Below the pieces are notes generated by a model that was given only the letters and a program-made list of their open reading frames with translations, made no database searches and was not told the origin of the DNA. This document shows, in pieces, positions 1-8,100 of a DNA stretch of 64,000 nt. The stretch is from JADKAV01 sp037045455 (GTDB taxonomy: Bacteria; Actinomycetota; Actinomycetes; S36-B12; UBA10799). The DNA is taken from positions 710,395-774,394 of the forward strand of contig JBAOIN010000016.1 of the NCBI GenBank assembly GCA_037045455.1, in the 5' to 3' direction. The first letter of the stretch is position 1. Every line of letters begins with the position of its first letter. Position numbers and translations under genes: made by a program.

Positions 1-1362
1 CGCGAGGTCGTACTCGGCAGTGTCGTCTTCCCGGTCGTCGCGTGGCGCTTTCATGCCCAGGCGTCCCAGCAGCGGTGCGATGCGGTCGTGCAGCGAGTCA
101 GCATGCGCGAACAGTGTGGGAGTGAGGACTGCCGTGATGACGAACGCGAAGATGATGGCGGAGTTGAGCCCGGCGTCGATGTGCCCGAGCTGCAGCCCGA
201 GGTACGCGATGACGAGACTGAACTCGGACATCTGCGCGAGCCTGCTCGACGTCTGCACGGTAGTCCGGCGATCCAGTCCGGCCAGGTGAAGCAGCGGCAC
301 CATCACGAGGTAGCGGCTCAGCACGACGAGTGCTGCCAGCGCCACCGCGACGAGCAGGATTGCGACTCCATCGGGCGCAGGGATGGTCATGCCCAGACCC
401 ACGAAGAAGAGCGTGACGAAGAAGTCACGGACTACTGAGACCTGACGTACGATCTCTGCGCTGAACGGGAGGCTTGCCATGGTCACTCCGGCGATCAGGG
501 CGCCCATGCCTGCGCTGACGTTGAACTCTGTCTGCGCGCCGGTCAGCGCGGTGACGGCCTGATCCAAGGAACTGCCGGCGAGAACTACTGCGAAGCACCA
601 GGCGAGCGAGGCGATGAGAATCGTGGATGGCTGCTTGGCGATCCAGTGAAAGCCGATCGGCAGCACCCAGTGGGCCACGGCCATCGCGCCGGCTGCCACA
701 AGCGCGATGCCCACGAAGGCGGATGCAATGGGCAGGATCTGCGGATCGTCCAGATTCGGCTGGATCGCGAGGACGACGATTGCCCAGATGTCCTGGAACA
801 CCAGCAGAGCCAGAGCCATGCGACCGGTCTGGGTGTCCAGAGTGAACGTCTGCTGGAACAGCGCCCCCACGATCAGCGTCGACGAGGCGGCAATGGCCAG
901 CCCGACATAGAGTGCGGCGTAATCGCCCTGCACTACCCCCAGCGTGATGCCCGCCAGTATGAAGGCCTGCGCCACAAGGAAGCCGAACAAGACAGTAAGC
1001 GGGTACTGCAGCAGGCCCGCCACGATCACCGTTCGCCCCTTCGCAAACAGGCTCCGGATGTCGATCTCCAGCCCGATCAGGAACAGCAGCAGAATCAGGC
1101 CAAGTTGCGCGATCGTGTCGATATTGACGGGGTCGCTGATCAGTCCGCTGACCGTGGGTCCGAGCAGGACCCCGGCAAGCAGGAAGGCTGCGACCGTCGG
1201 TATTCGTAGCCGCGTGAACCCGATGGCCAGCACTCCTGCCGCGACCAGCGCCAGCCCGATGTCCACCACGAGATCGGGCACGCCAGCATCGCCGCCCACT
1301 GCGGCCGGGACCATCACCAGGGCTATGCCCATGGGCGGAGCGTAGTCCGAGCGAGACCTCAT
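1..1362 (-). CDS. CPA2-type cation:proton antiporter (KefB/NapA-like), C-terminus beyond window
   Basis: This integral membrane antiporter exchanges protons for Na+ or K+. It is read on the minus strand from an ATG at 1362 and stays open for 454 codons to the left edge, so the gene is partial. The translation shows a string of hydrophobic helices, including GLILLLFLIGLEID, the typical early helix of the Na/H exchanger domain of CPA2 proteins. The last visible residues are charged (LGMKAPRDDREDDTAEYD), which looks like the linker leaving the membrane domain; whether a TrkA-N or TrkA-C domain follows cannot be seen. A second ATG at 1332 is an alternative start. The upstream neighbour is tRNA-Pro on the opposite strand. 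Family is certain; the transported ion is not. Confidence 0.82.
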   Translation of the reverse strand, partial: MRSRSDYAPPMGIALVMVPAAVGGDAGVPDLVVDIGLALVAAGVLAIGFTRLRIPTVAAFLLAGVLLGPTVSGLISDPVNIDTIAQLGLILLLFLIGLEIDIRSLFAKGRTVIVAGLLQYPLTVLFGFLVAQAFILAGITLGVVQGDYAALYVGLAIAASSTLIVGALFQQTFTLDTQTGRMALALLVFQDIWAIVVLAIQPNLDDPQILPIASAFVGIALVAAGAMAVAHWVLPIGFHWIAKQPSTILIASLAWCFAVVLAGSSLDQAVTALTGAQTEFNVSAGMGALIAGVTMASLPFSAEIVRQVSVVRDFFVTLFFVGLGMTIPAPDGVAILLVAVALAALVVLSRYLVMVPLLHLAGLDRRTTVQTSSRLAQMSEFSLVIAYLGLQLGHIDAGLNSAIIFAFVITAVLTPTLFAHADSLHDRIAPLLGRLGMKAPRDDREDDTAEYDLA

Positions 1363-1434
1363 AGCACAGACGACAGCCAGCGCAGCGGTGCGTGACTGGC
1401 CGAGGGGGATCTCCGAGGCGACTGCCACTCACGC

Positions 1435-1440
1435 TAATCT
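1435..1440 (+). promoter_or_regulatory. possible -10 box of tRNA-Pro
   Basis: TAATCT lies 25 bases before the mature tRNA, a normal distance for a short 5' leader. No good -35 is seen at 17-18 bp, so support is weak. Confidence 0.3.
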
Positions 1441-1464
1441 GGACGGGCACGCCGCGGCGTGCGA

Positions 1465-1538
1465 CGGGCTGTAGCGCAGCTTGGTAGCGCACCTGACTGG
1501 GGGTCAGGGGGTCGCAGGTTCAAATCCTGTCAGCCCGA
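1465..1538 (+). tRNA. tRNA-Pro (anticodon GGG)
   Basis: A 74-base cloverleaf can be folded by eye. The acceptor stem CGGGCTG pairs with CAGCCCG, the D arm is GCGC/GCGC, the anticodon stem CCTGA/TCAGG encloses loop CTGGGGG (anticodon GGG), and the T arm GCAGG TTCAAAT CCTGT is canonical, with A as discriminator. CCA is not encoded; the next bases are CAATG. The 3' end starts a structured repeat region in which its T-arm/acceptor sequence recurs. Confidence 0.95.
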
Positions 1539-1581
1539 CAATGCGATGGACCCCGGGATGCTTCCCGGGTCAATCGCATTG
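1539..1581 (+). repeat. long hairpin 1 directly after tRNA-Pro
   Basis: A near-perfect inverted repeat of about 20 bp per arm (outer CAATGCGAT / ATCGCATTG) closes on the apex GGGATGCTTCCC. It starts one base after the tRNA discriminator base, so it could be a terminator or processing signal for the tRNA transcript, but no T-run follows. Its apex is shared with the hairpin at 1651-1694 while the stems differ. Confidence 0.7.
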
Positions 1582-1592
1582 TTCGTGAGTGC

Positions 1593-1758
1593 ACTGCAGG
1601 ATTTGGGAGCCCGCTCGCCGTGGGGCGAGTGGGTGGTTCCTGTCAGCCCGACTGGTTGTGGGACCGGGGATGCTTCCCCGGTCCCACAACCAGTTTCGAG
1701 GGGCTCTGCAGGATTTGGGAGACGGATCACCAGCGGCGGTCCGTCGGTTCCTGTCAGC
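1593..1758 (+). repeat. two diverged tRNA-Pro-3'-like repeat units
   Basis: Two units (about 1593-1652 and 1700-1758) each begin CTGCAGGATTTGGGAG, hold an internal hairpin with unit-specific arms (CCGCTCGCC/GGGCGAGTGG in the first, ACGGA/TCCGT in the second) and end in GGTTCCTGTCAGCC. GCAGGATTTG is the reverse complement of the tRNA T-loop segment, and TTCCTGTCAGCCCGAC matches the tRNA 3' end except that part of the T loop is missing. The second hairpin (1651-1694) sits between them. Confidence 0.6.
1651..1694 (+). repeat. long perfect hairpin 2
   Basis: The arm ACTGGTTGTGGGACCGGGGA pairs perfectly with its complement across the apex GATGCTTC. Apex and length match the hairpin at 1539-1581 but the stem sequence is unrelated, so structure rather than sequence has been kept. 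Confidence 0.75.
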
Positions 1759-1864
1759 CAGAGTCCTTGGTTTCGTGTTTCAAAGTTTGCACTCCAGCGA
1801 TCGAAAAGGAACTCTCCGAGGCGAGCGAGAGCGCCCGGATCGCTCGCTCAGACTGCCCGCGCGC

Positions 1865-1952
1865 ATCGGTGAGAGTTGTCGACATCCGTTAGAGGACAAA
1901 GGGGTTCAAAACGGACAATTAGCTCTAACGGATGTCCCGAACTCTAACCGAT
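1865..1952. repeat. 88-bp interspersed palindromic repeat (diverged member)
   Basis: The left arm runs from ATCGGTGAGAGTT to GACATCCGTTAGAG and the right arm is its near-complete inverse, CTCTAACGGATGTC to AACTCTAACCGAT, with a 28-base centre. The inner 14 bp are perfectly complementary. Outer ATCGGTKAG and inner CATCSGTKAG blocks, with the same spacing, recur in the 87-bp elements at 8682, 30065 and 40327. Confidence 0.7.
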
Positions 1953-2039
1953 GGCATCAGGCAGATGGCTGCACGTCCAGAACTGCGTGCGGCTCGGTTT
2001 GTCATCCCGGGAGCCGTAGCCCCGTGGGGGAGTACGTGG

Positions 2040-2223
2040 TTCCTGTCAGGCCCCACGGAGTGGACGCTCGAGATGGTGGGTGGGCGAGTCGGCGGTTCCT
2101 GTCAGGCCCCACGGAGTGGACGCTCGAGATGGTGGGTGGGCGAGTCGGCGGTTCCTGTCAGGCCTCACGGAGTGGACACTCGAGCTGGTGGGTGGGCGAG
2201 TCGGCGGTTCCTGTCAGCCCGAC
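2040..2223 (+). repeat. 56-bp tandem repeat array ending in a tRNA-Pro-like 3' end
   Basis: TTCCTGTCAG starts at 2040, 2096, 2152 and 2208, giving three contiguous 56-bp units and a terminal partial unit. The first two units are nearly identical; the third has a few changes. The inner units continue GGCCCCACGGAGTGG, whereas the last reads TTCCTGTCAGCCCGAC, the tRNA-Pro 3' end. No spacers separate the units, so this is not CRISPR. No convincing protein is encoded here. Confidence 0.85.
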
Positions 2224-2261
2224 AAGACAACTGCCGAGCCGCCTGCCCGCCCGTGCCGCGC

Positions 2262-2954
2262 TCACATTGGCTGCTCACCTGCGCTCACCAACCCCGCCTC
2301 GTAGGCGTACACGACGGCGTGCACCCTGTCACGCAGACCGAGCTTCATAAGGATGCGCTTCACGTGGGTCTTCACCGTGCTTTCGCCCAGGTGCAGTTGC
2401 GCGGCGATCTCCCGGTTGGCCTGGCCTTGAGCGATCAGCAGCAGGACTTCGCGCTCGCGATCAGTGAGCCGCTCAAGGTCCTCCGTGCCGAAAGCAGGGG
2501 GCGGCCCTGAGCGGTCGGTGACTCTGGCGAACTCCTTCATCAGCCGGCGAGTCACAGAAGGGGAAAGCAGTGCGTCACCATCGGCCACTGTGCGAATCGC
2601 TGCGAGAAGATCCTCGGGTCGAGTGCGTTTGAGGAGGAAGCCGCTAGCCCCCGCGCGCACCGCCTCGTAGACGTACTCATCGACTTCGAACGTGGTGAGA
2701 ATCAGGACACGTGGCGGTTCTCTACCCACCGGTTGCGCCCCGGTAATCCGCCTGGTGGCTGCAAGGCCGTCGCTACCGGGCATGCGAATGTCCATCAGAA
2801 CGATGTCGGGTGCCAGTCTCGCCGCCAGGGCGACGGCCTCGTCCCCGTTGCCGGCCTCGCCGACTACCTCAAGGTCCTGCTGAGTCTCGATCATCATCCG
2901 CAGGCCAGCCCGTACTAGCGTGTCGTCGTCGACGATCAGGATGGCGATGGTCAT
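2262..2954 (-). CDS. NarL/FixJ-family response regulator
   Basis: A 230-residue cytoplasmic DNA-binding regulator. The receiver domain begins MTIAILIVDDD and has the phosphoacceptor Asp near 55 in VLMDIRMPG and the conserved Lys near 109 in GFLLKR. A LuxR-type helix-turn-helix occupies about residues 165-225 (LTDREREVLLLIAQG, GESTVKTHVKRILMKLGLRD). The start at 2954 overlaps the stop of the histidine kinase gene by four bases (ATGA), so the pair is translationally coupled and is surely a two-component system. Upstream in-frame codons lack family similarity and were excluded. The signal is unknown. Confidence 0.93.
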   Translation of the reverse strand: MTIAILIVDDDTLVRAGLRMMIETQQDLEVVGEAGNGDEAVALAARLAPDIVLMDIRMPGSDGLAATRRITGAQPVGREPPRVLILTTFEVDEYVYEAVRAGASGFLLKRTRPEDLLAAIRTVADGDALLSPSVTRRLMKEFARVTDRSGPPPAFGTEDLERLTDREREVLLLIAQGQANREIAAQLHLGESTVKTHVKRILMKLGLRDRVHAVVYAYEAGLVSAGEQPM

Positions 2955-4159
2955 CTGGTCGCCTTCTTCTCGGAGCCAAGGCTCGGCACGAGTATTGGGG
3001 AAAGCGGCAGGGTGGCGCGTATCTCGAATCCGCCTCCTGCGACCGGTCCGGCTTGCAGGTGTCCGCCCAGCACCTTCGCCCGCTCGGTCATTCCGACGAT
3101 CCCGCGACCACCGCTGATGGCCGAACGCGGTTGACTTCCTGCGCCATCGTTGATGACCGCTACGTGCAGCCATCCTGGCGAGCAGGACAGGAGGACATCG
3201 ACGTGTGCGTCCGGCGCGTGCTTGAGCGCATTGGTCAATGACTCCTGCACGATCCGGTAGGCCGCTACGCCCTCATGCCGACCGATCGGTCGGTCACAGG
3301 TGTCGCGAACCGCTATGTCGGCGCCCGCAGCACGCAGCTCCTCGATCATGGAGGTGACATCGGCGAATCCCTTCAGCGGGCTGCGTGCTGCCTCGGCCTC
3401 ATCCATTAGGCCGAGCATGTGATCGAGATCGACCAGGGCGTTTCGTCCGAGACCTTCGATGGCGGCGAGCGCTTCCAGAGCCTTGTCGGGATCGTGTGAC
3501 AGCCGTGCGGCGCCGGCCTGCAGGACGATGACGTTCACCGTGTGACCGACCGCGTCGTGCAGTTCCCTTGCGATTCGGGTGCGTTCCTCTGCGATGGCAG
3601 ACGCCGCAATCTCCTCCTGCTGGGCTTCGAGATCGTCGACGGTGCGGGTGAGCTCTACTGCGCGTTTCTCGGTGCGGGCAACGCTGACTCCGGCCACCCA
3701 TCCCAATCCGTAAAGAAGGAACCAGACGACGATCACCAGCGCGTCCGGTTCGCCTGGCCCGTAGAAGGTCGTGGTCGACATTGCAAGGGCCGCGGAACCG
3801 ACTATCGCGCCAGATGCTCGGATGGGGCGGGCACGCGCGACCGAGTAGGCAAAGAACGGAATTGCCAGCGGGGCATTGCTGTCCCCGTGGCTCGCACTGG
3901 CGGCCAAATAGAGGGCCGTCGCCGCGATCAGAACGGTGACAGGGGCCAATCGTCGTACCATCAGTAGGGCATTCGGCGCCAGTGCCAGTACCCAGCCGGC
4001 TCCCATGACCGCTCCGTACTGGTCGACGTAAGCCGGACTCCGCAGCGACACCACGGTGATCCACGTGAAGAGAGCCGCGAGCAGAGCATCAGCGCCAAAC
4101 CACCACGCCTCGCTTCGGCGGCGCTGGACGGCGTCCGAGGATGCTCGCACGTCTGTCAC
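2951..4159 (-). CDS. sensor histidine kinase, HisKA_3 / NarX-DesK type
   Basis: This membrane sensor kinase phosphorylates the adjacent NarL-type regulator. About five or six hydrophobic segments come first, then the dimerisation/phosphoacceptor box RIARELHDAVGHTVN with the His near residue 201 when counted from the GTG at 4159, then an HATPase_c domain with the N box YRIVQESLTNALKHAP and a G box GGRGIVGMTERA. There is no large extracellular domain, so sensing is probably within the membrane. A longer reading from ATG 4231 is possible, but it would place the perfect palindrome at 4185-4202 inside the gene, so the GTG is preferred. Confidence 0.88.
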   Translation of the reverse strand: MTDVRASSDAVQRRRSEAWWFGADALLAALFTWITVVSLRSPAYVDQYGAVMGAGWVLALAPNALLMVRRLAPVTVLIAATALYLAASASHGDSNAPLAIPFFAYSVARARPIRASGAIVGSAALAMSTTTFYGPGEPDALVIVVWFLLYGLGWVAGVSVARTEKRAVELTRTVDDLEAQQEEIAASAIAEERTRIARELHDAVGHTVNVIVLQAGAARLSHDPDKALEALAAIEGLGRNALVDLDHMLGLMDEAEAARSPLKGFADVTSMIEELRAAGADIAVRDTCDRPIGRHEGVAAYRIVQESLTNALKHAPDAHVDVLLSCSPGWLHVAVINDGAGSQPRSAISGGRGIVGMTERAKVLGGHLQAGPVAGGGFEIRATLPLSPILVPSLGSEKKATR

Positions 4160-4184
4160 AGTACCGCCGACATCCGGTCCCGCC

Positions 4185-4202
4185 GTCCTCCCGCGGGAGG
4201 AC
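4185..4202. promoter_or_regulatory. 18-bp perfect palindrome between divergent genes
   Basis: GTCCTCCCGCGGGAGGAC reads the same on both strands. It sits between the start of the kinase/regulator operon and the divergent alpha/beta hydrolase gene (4302), where a binding site for the encoded response regulator would be expected. The function is inferred from position only. Confidence 0.45.
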
Positions 4203-4301
4203 CCGGTACCCCCGCAGGAGCACGTGTTCACGAGCCTGTGGGGGGATTACGCCGAGTCAGTCCGGAGGGAGGCTGGAGGTAAGCAAGAAGGGAGTAAGAC
4301 G

Positions 4302-5813
4302 ATGAGCACCCGTGTCGAGCACCGTCAGGGTTACGAGCAGGAGACGGTCAGCAGGAATCACCGCGCCACGGTCCTTGCAGTTGTGCTGCTGGCGGCCAGT
4401 TGGGGAGCCATTGCGGGATGGGTGACACCGCGCGGGCCCCTGACGACAGGCTCTGCGATCGCATCGATCCTCATCAGCGCTGCGGTGGGTGGCCTGGCCG
4501 GGTTCGTACTACGGAGCCGCTGGGCGATGCTGCTCGTTCCGGTGGTCTTCGTTGCGGTCTACGAGGTAGTCCGGATCGGCGTGTCAGGACCGAGTGTGGA
4601 CGCTGTGCATCTGAGTTCCTATGGGGCCCTCGCACTGCTCACAGGACGTGGTTTCCAGGGCCTCCTGACTCTGCTGCCCCTGGCGCTCGGTGCTGCCGTT
4701 GGCGCGGCTTTGGCCCGCCGCCGCCTCGGCACGACAGGCAATCGCTGGGGGCGCGTTGCAGGCACGCTGGGCCTCGTCGTGGTGGGTGCGGGAATGCTCG
4801 TACTCATTGCGGCATTGCTGCGTCCCGCCGCGACTGATCCGATCACCGGCCCGGACGGCCAAGCGGTCGCCGGGTCAGTTGCCGAGTTGACCAGCATCGA
4901 CAACGGGGGAGCGGAGTTGCGGATGCTGATCCGGGGTTCGCGCAGCGACGCCCCCGTCCTGTTGTTCCTCGCCGGCGGGCCCGGTGGCTCGGAGTTCGGT
5001 GCGATGCGCAGGCATCTGTCTGCCTTGGAGCAGCATTTCGTTGTTGTGACCTGGGATCAGCGCGGGTCTGGTACTTCGTACAACCAGCTTGACCCGATCG
5101 ACAGTGTGAGCCTCGACGGCTATGTCGCGGACACCATCGCAGTGACCAACTACCTGCGCGAGCGCTTCGCACAGGAGTCGATCTACTTGCTCGGCCAGTC
5201 GTGGGGCAGCACGTTGGGTGTCCTTGCTGTGCAGCAGCAGCCCCAGCTCTACCGCGCCTTCATCGGCGTGGGACAGATGGTCAGCCAACTCGCTACCGAC
5301 CGCATCTTCTACGAAGACACACTCCAGTGGGCCCAGACAAGCGGGAACGACGGTCTGGTGAAGCAACTGCAAGCATCCGGACCGCCGCCGTATGAACAGA
5401 TGCTCGACTACGAAAGCGCCTTATCCCATGAGCAGGACGTCTACCCCTACGACCACACCGGCAACTCGGAAGGGTCGGGCGGCATGTCGGAGAACTTGTT
5501 GGTTGAGGAGTACTCGTTGATCGATCAGGTACACGTGCTCAACGCGTTCATGGACACGTTTGCGGCGCTGTATCCGCAGGTGCAAAGCATCGACTTCCGG
5601 GAGTCCGCAACCGAGTTCGAGGTGCCGGTCTTCTTCGTGCAGGGTGCCCACGAGGCCGATGGCCGGGCAATACCGTTCGAGCAGTGGTACCCGATGGTGA
5701 AGGCTCCTGTGAAAGACCTGACCGTGCTTTCCACCTCCGGTCACCGCCCGCTGTGGGAGCAGCCTGATGAGTTCGTGCAGTACATGGTCACCACCGTCCT
5801 CGCGCGGTCTTGA
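4302..5813 (+). CDS. membrane-anchored alpha/beta hydrolase (proline iminopeptidase-like)
   Basis: The 503-residue protein has roughly five hydrophobic segments in the first 180 residues, then an alpha/beta hydrolase domain. The oxyanion region is FLAGGPGGSEFG, WDQRGSGTS follows, and the nucleophile elbow is GQSWGS, as in peptidase S33 prolyl aminopeptidases. A C-terminal GHRPLWEQP supplies the catalytic His. The ATG at 4302 has GGGAGT upstream and fits the membrane topology; in-frame codons back to 4056 overlap the divergent kinase gene. The divergence from a two-component operon suggests it may be a target of that system, perhaps acting on an extracellular or membrane-derived peptide or lipid. 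The substrate is unknown. Confidence 0.85.
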   Translation: MSTRVEHRQGYEQETVSRNHRATVLAVVLLAASWGAIAGWVTPRGPLTTGSAIASILISAAVGGLAGFVLRSRWAMLLVPVVFVAVYEVVRIGVSGPSVDAVHLSSYGALALLTGRGFQGLLTLLPLALGAAVGAALARRRLGTTGNRWGRVAGTLGLVVVGAGMLVLIAALLRPAATDPITGPDGQAVAGSVAELTSIDNGGAELRMLIRGSRSDAPVLLFLAGGPGGSEFGAMRRHLSALEQHFVVVTWDQRGSGTSYNQLDPIDSVSLDGYVADTIAVTNYLRERFAQESIYLLGQSWGSTLGVLAVQQQPQLYRAFIGVGQMVSQLATDRIFYEDTLQWAQTSGNDGLVKQLQASGPPPYEQMLDYESALSHEQDVYPYDHTGNSEGSGGMSENLLVEEYSLIDQVHVLNAFMDTFAALYPQVQSIDFRESATEFEVPVFFVQGAHEADGRAIPFEQWYPMVKAPVKDLTVLSTSGHRPLWEQPDEFVQYMVTTVLARS

Positions 5814-5885
5814 GACGCTTCGGGACAGTGCGACGGCACTCCTGTGGCGTACCCGATGACTGACGTCGATCTGGACGTCTGACTC

Positions 5886-6182
5886 TCACCCGTCGAAGCT
5901 GCGCAGTACGTCCAGGTTCCGGAAGACCGGCGGACCGTCACAGAGCGCCGCCATGCCCGCCGCCAGCTCGGACGTCTCCGGACGGTTGGAGTTTTCCATG
6001 GCTTGCTCGTATGAGGGAAACTCGACGATCTGCACATAGGTGCCAGGCCGGTCTCGATCGCTGGCTTGAGTGCTGCGCATGGAAGTGCGCATTCCCTCGG
6101 TCTTGACCAGCCATTCATCGAGGAGGGCGTCCAGCTCCTCGATCCGGCCGGTCTGAAATTCGATGATCTGGACGAAGGTCAT
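5886..6182 (-). CDS. small conserved protein, ferredoxin-like (ABM/NIPSNAP-type) fold
   Basis: A 98-residue protein starting at an ATG preceded by CCAGGAGG. Two strand-like segments of near-repeat sequence, FVQIIEFQTGRIEEL at the N-terminus and YVQIVEFPSYEQAM in the middle, suggest the dimeric alpha-beta barrel seen in antibiotic-biosynthesis-monooxygenase-like proteins. No catalytic residues can be assigned. The gene lies 59 bases after the AAA ATPase gene on the same strand and could share its transcript. Confidence 0.7.
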   Translation of the reverse strand: MTFVQIIEFQTGRIEELDALLDEWLVKTEGMRTSMRSTQASDRDRPGTYVQIVEFPSYEQAMENSNRPETSELAAGMAALCDGPPVFRNLDVLRSFDG

Positions 6183-6241
6183 GATGCCTCCTGGTGGGAT
6201 ACCTCATTCGATCATCACGGGCCGGCACCAGGCGCCCACCA

Positions 6242-7498
6242 TTAGGACGAGGTCGACGGGTCCGACCGGTCAGCCTTGATTGCAGCGAGAACGTCTTCGG
6301 CCGTGAGGGTTCGCATCTGCTCAACCGTAGGCTCCGTCGCGTCCCGCAGCCGCCAGGCATGCTCGCGCACAGCGGCCTCGAACACGTTGCGCACGGTCCG
6401 GGCGTTGCCGAAGTCCGGGGCCTGCGACAACTCCGCGAAGGCCGCCCGTACCGGTTCTGCGGCCTCGGTCGCCAGAGCGTAATCGCCTTCCTCGGACATC
6501 CGCAGCAGGATCTGCACCAACTCTTCGGGCGTGTAGTCCGCGAACCGGATGGTTGTCGGGAAACGGGACTCAAGACCGGGGTTCGACTCGATGAACTCAC
6601 GCATGTTCTCCGTGTACCCAGCCGCGATCACGACCAGGCTGTCGCGGTTGTCCTCCATGCCCTTCACGAGCGTGTCGACCGCCTCGATGCCGAACTGGTT
6701 GCGCGTCAGGCCGTACGCCTCGTCGATGAACAAGATCCCGCCGAGGGCCTTGCTGATCTGCTCTTGCGTCTTGATGGCGGTCTGCCCGACGTAACCCGCG
6801 ATCAGCCCGGATGCGTCGCACTCCACGAGGTGACCATCGGCGACCACGCCGAGCGCGCGGTAGATCCGCCCGACCAGGCGGCCCACGGTGGTCTTGCCCG
6901 TGCCCGGATTCCCGACGAACACCAGGTGCCGGCTGACCGTCGGATTGCGCAACCCGGCCTTGTCGCGTAGTTGCGCGATCCGGATCAGCTGCACCTGCTG
7001 GTTGACCTCGCGTTTCGCGTCCTCCAGACCGACCAGCCGCTCCAAGTCATCGAGCGCCTTCCCCAGTTCCGCAACGTCGGGACCGCTGGGGACGGGTTCT
7101 GGCTCGAGTCGTGTGTTACTTACCGGGGCCGTGCGGGTGATGGTGGCGGCCATCGCGCTGGCTGCGGCGAGCGCTGCCGCGTCACGGGGTGCGAACTGCA
7201 GACACGCGATCCGAGTGACCTGAACCAGAAACAGCGAATAGGCCTCCACCTGCTGCGTATGCCCGCCGGCGATCAGCGCGCGCAGGATCGGCGGCGGCGA
7301 CGTGCGGAATTGCAGGCCCTGCTTGGCCAGAGTCTCGACTTCGCTCAAACTCCAGCCGAGGTACGACGCGAATTTGGCAAGGTCGGACCCCTGCGACAGA
7401 ATCGCGGCTGCGATCTGGAATGCCTCCCGGGACGCGCCGGCAGCATCGTCGAACATCGGTGACGCTCCTGCGACGAACTGCTTCAGATCCTCGGTCAC
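6242..7498 (-). CDS. AAA ATPase of the CbxX/CfxQ (SpoVK-like) family
   Basis: The start is the GTG at 7498 (MTEDLKQFV), which has GAGGAGG seven bases upstream and avoids overlap with the divergent gene at 7563. The 418-residue product has an all-helical N-terminal region of about 190 residues and then one AAA module: LVFVGNPGTGKTTVGRLVG (Walker A), ILFIDEAYGL (Walker B), a sensor region VVIAAGYTENM and an arginine finger in GLESRFPTTI. CbxX-type proteins remodel partner proteins, Rubisco activase CbbX being the best known, but no Rubisco is visible here and type VII-like eccA genes are absent. The partner is therefore unknown. Confidence 0.88.
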   Translation of the reverse strand: MTEDLKQFVAGASPMFDDAAGASREAFQIAAAILSQGSDLAKFASYLGWSLSEVETLAKQGLQFRTSPPPILRALIAGGHTQQVEAYSLFLVQVTRIACLQFAPRDAAALAAASAMAATITRTAPVSNTRLEPEPVPSGPDVAELGKALDDLERLVGLEDAKREVNQQVQLIRIAQLRDKAGLRNPTVSRHLVFVGNPGTGKTTVGRLVGRIYRALGVVADGHLVECDASGLIAGYVGQTAIKTQEQISKALGGILFIDEAYGLTRNQFGIEAVDTLVKGMEDNRDSLVVIAAGYTENMREFIESNPGLESRFPTTIRFADYTPEELVQILLRMSEEGDYALATEAAEPVRAAFAELSQAPDFGNARTVRNVFEAAVREHAWRLRDATEPTVEQMRTLTAEDVLAAIKADRSDPSTSS

Positions 7499-7562
7499 GG
7501 CATGCCTCCTCAGCGCGATGCTATTGGGCCAGGAATGTCGATGAACTGCCACACTGATCACC

Positions 7563-8075
7563 ATGTTCGGACGCAAAGACACTCCCGATGGCGCGCGCTT
7601 CCAACTCAAGGAGAAGCTGTGGTCCATCGGTGACGACAGCTGGATCCTCGACGACCAGGGCGAGCACATCTTCAAGGTGAACGGCAAGGCACTGCGCATC
7701 CGTCGCACGCTGGTCATTGAGCATCGTGACGGCGGGGAACTGTTCAAGATCCAGGAACGCAAACTGCACATCAAGGAAACGATGGCCATCGAGACGCCCG
7801 AGGGCGCCACGGCGGCGACGGTGAAGGCCAAGCTCATCTCCCCGATTCGTCACCGGATGGTCGCAGAACTCGCCGACGGCACCGAGTACGACGTGACCGG
7901 CAACATCCTCGACCACGAGTACGAGATCAAGAACGGCAAGCAGCTGGTCGCGACGGTGAGCAAGAAGTGGATCCGCGTGCGCGATACCTATGGGATCGAG
8001 ATCATGCCCGGCTTCGGGGAGGCGCTGATTCTGGCCATCGCGGTCTGCCTGGACAGCATGGTGGGTGACGACTGA
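7563..8075 (+). CDS. LURP-one-related (LOR/YxjI-like) family protein
   Basis: A 170-residue protein of the Tubby-like LURP-one-related family. The pattern is of many short beta strands with repeated turns such as SWILDDQGEHIFKVNG, RIRRTLVIEHRDG, FKIQERKLHIKETMAIE and YDVTGNILDHEYEIKNG. The conserved end DTYGIEIMPGFGEALILAIAVCLD is a hydrophobic helix, which in the Tubby fold lies within the barrel. The length is normal for the family. It is divergent from the AAA ATPase gene, with only 64 bases between starts. The molecular role of bacterial members is not established; phospholipid binding is proposed for the fold. Confidence 0.82.
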   Translation: MFGRKDTPDGARFQLKEKLWSIGDDSWILDDQGEHIFKVNGKALRIRRTLVIEHRDGGELFKIQERKLHIKETMAIETPEGATAATVKAKLISPIRHRMVAELADGTEYDVTGNILDHEYEIKNGKQLVATVSKKWIRVRDTYGIEIMPGFGEALILAIAVCLDSMVGDD

Positions 8076-8088
8076 GCCGCGGTCGACG

Positions 8089-8094
8089 TAGGCT
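8089..8094 (+). promoter_or_regulatory. -10 box of a probable leaderless gene
   Basis: TAGGCT is followed by six bases (CGCGGC) and then the ATG at 8101, so transcription should begin at or next to the start codon. No Shine-Dalgarno sequence is present. Confidence 0.5.
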
Positions 8095-8100
8095 CGCGGC

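Noticed and set aside
425..1492. 355-codon minus-strand frame over the antiporter gene
   Set aside because: Arg/Gly/His-rich translation with no family features; the true antiporter is in another frame on the same strand and runs off the left edge.
2040..2223. CRISPR array
   Set aside because: The 56-bp units are contiguous with no spacers and no cas genes are present.
1539..2261. Protein genes in the repeat region
   Set aside because: The frames there are translations of the tandem repeats, have no start signals and no family similarity.
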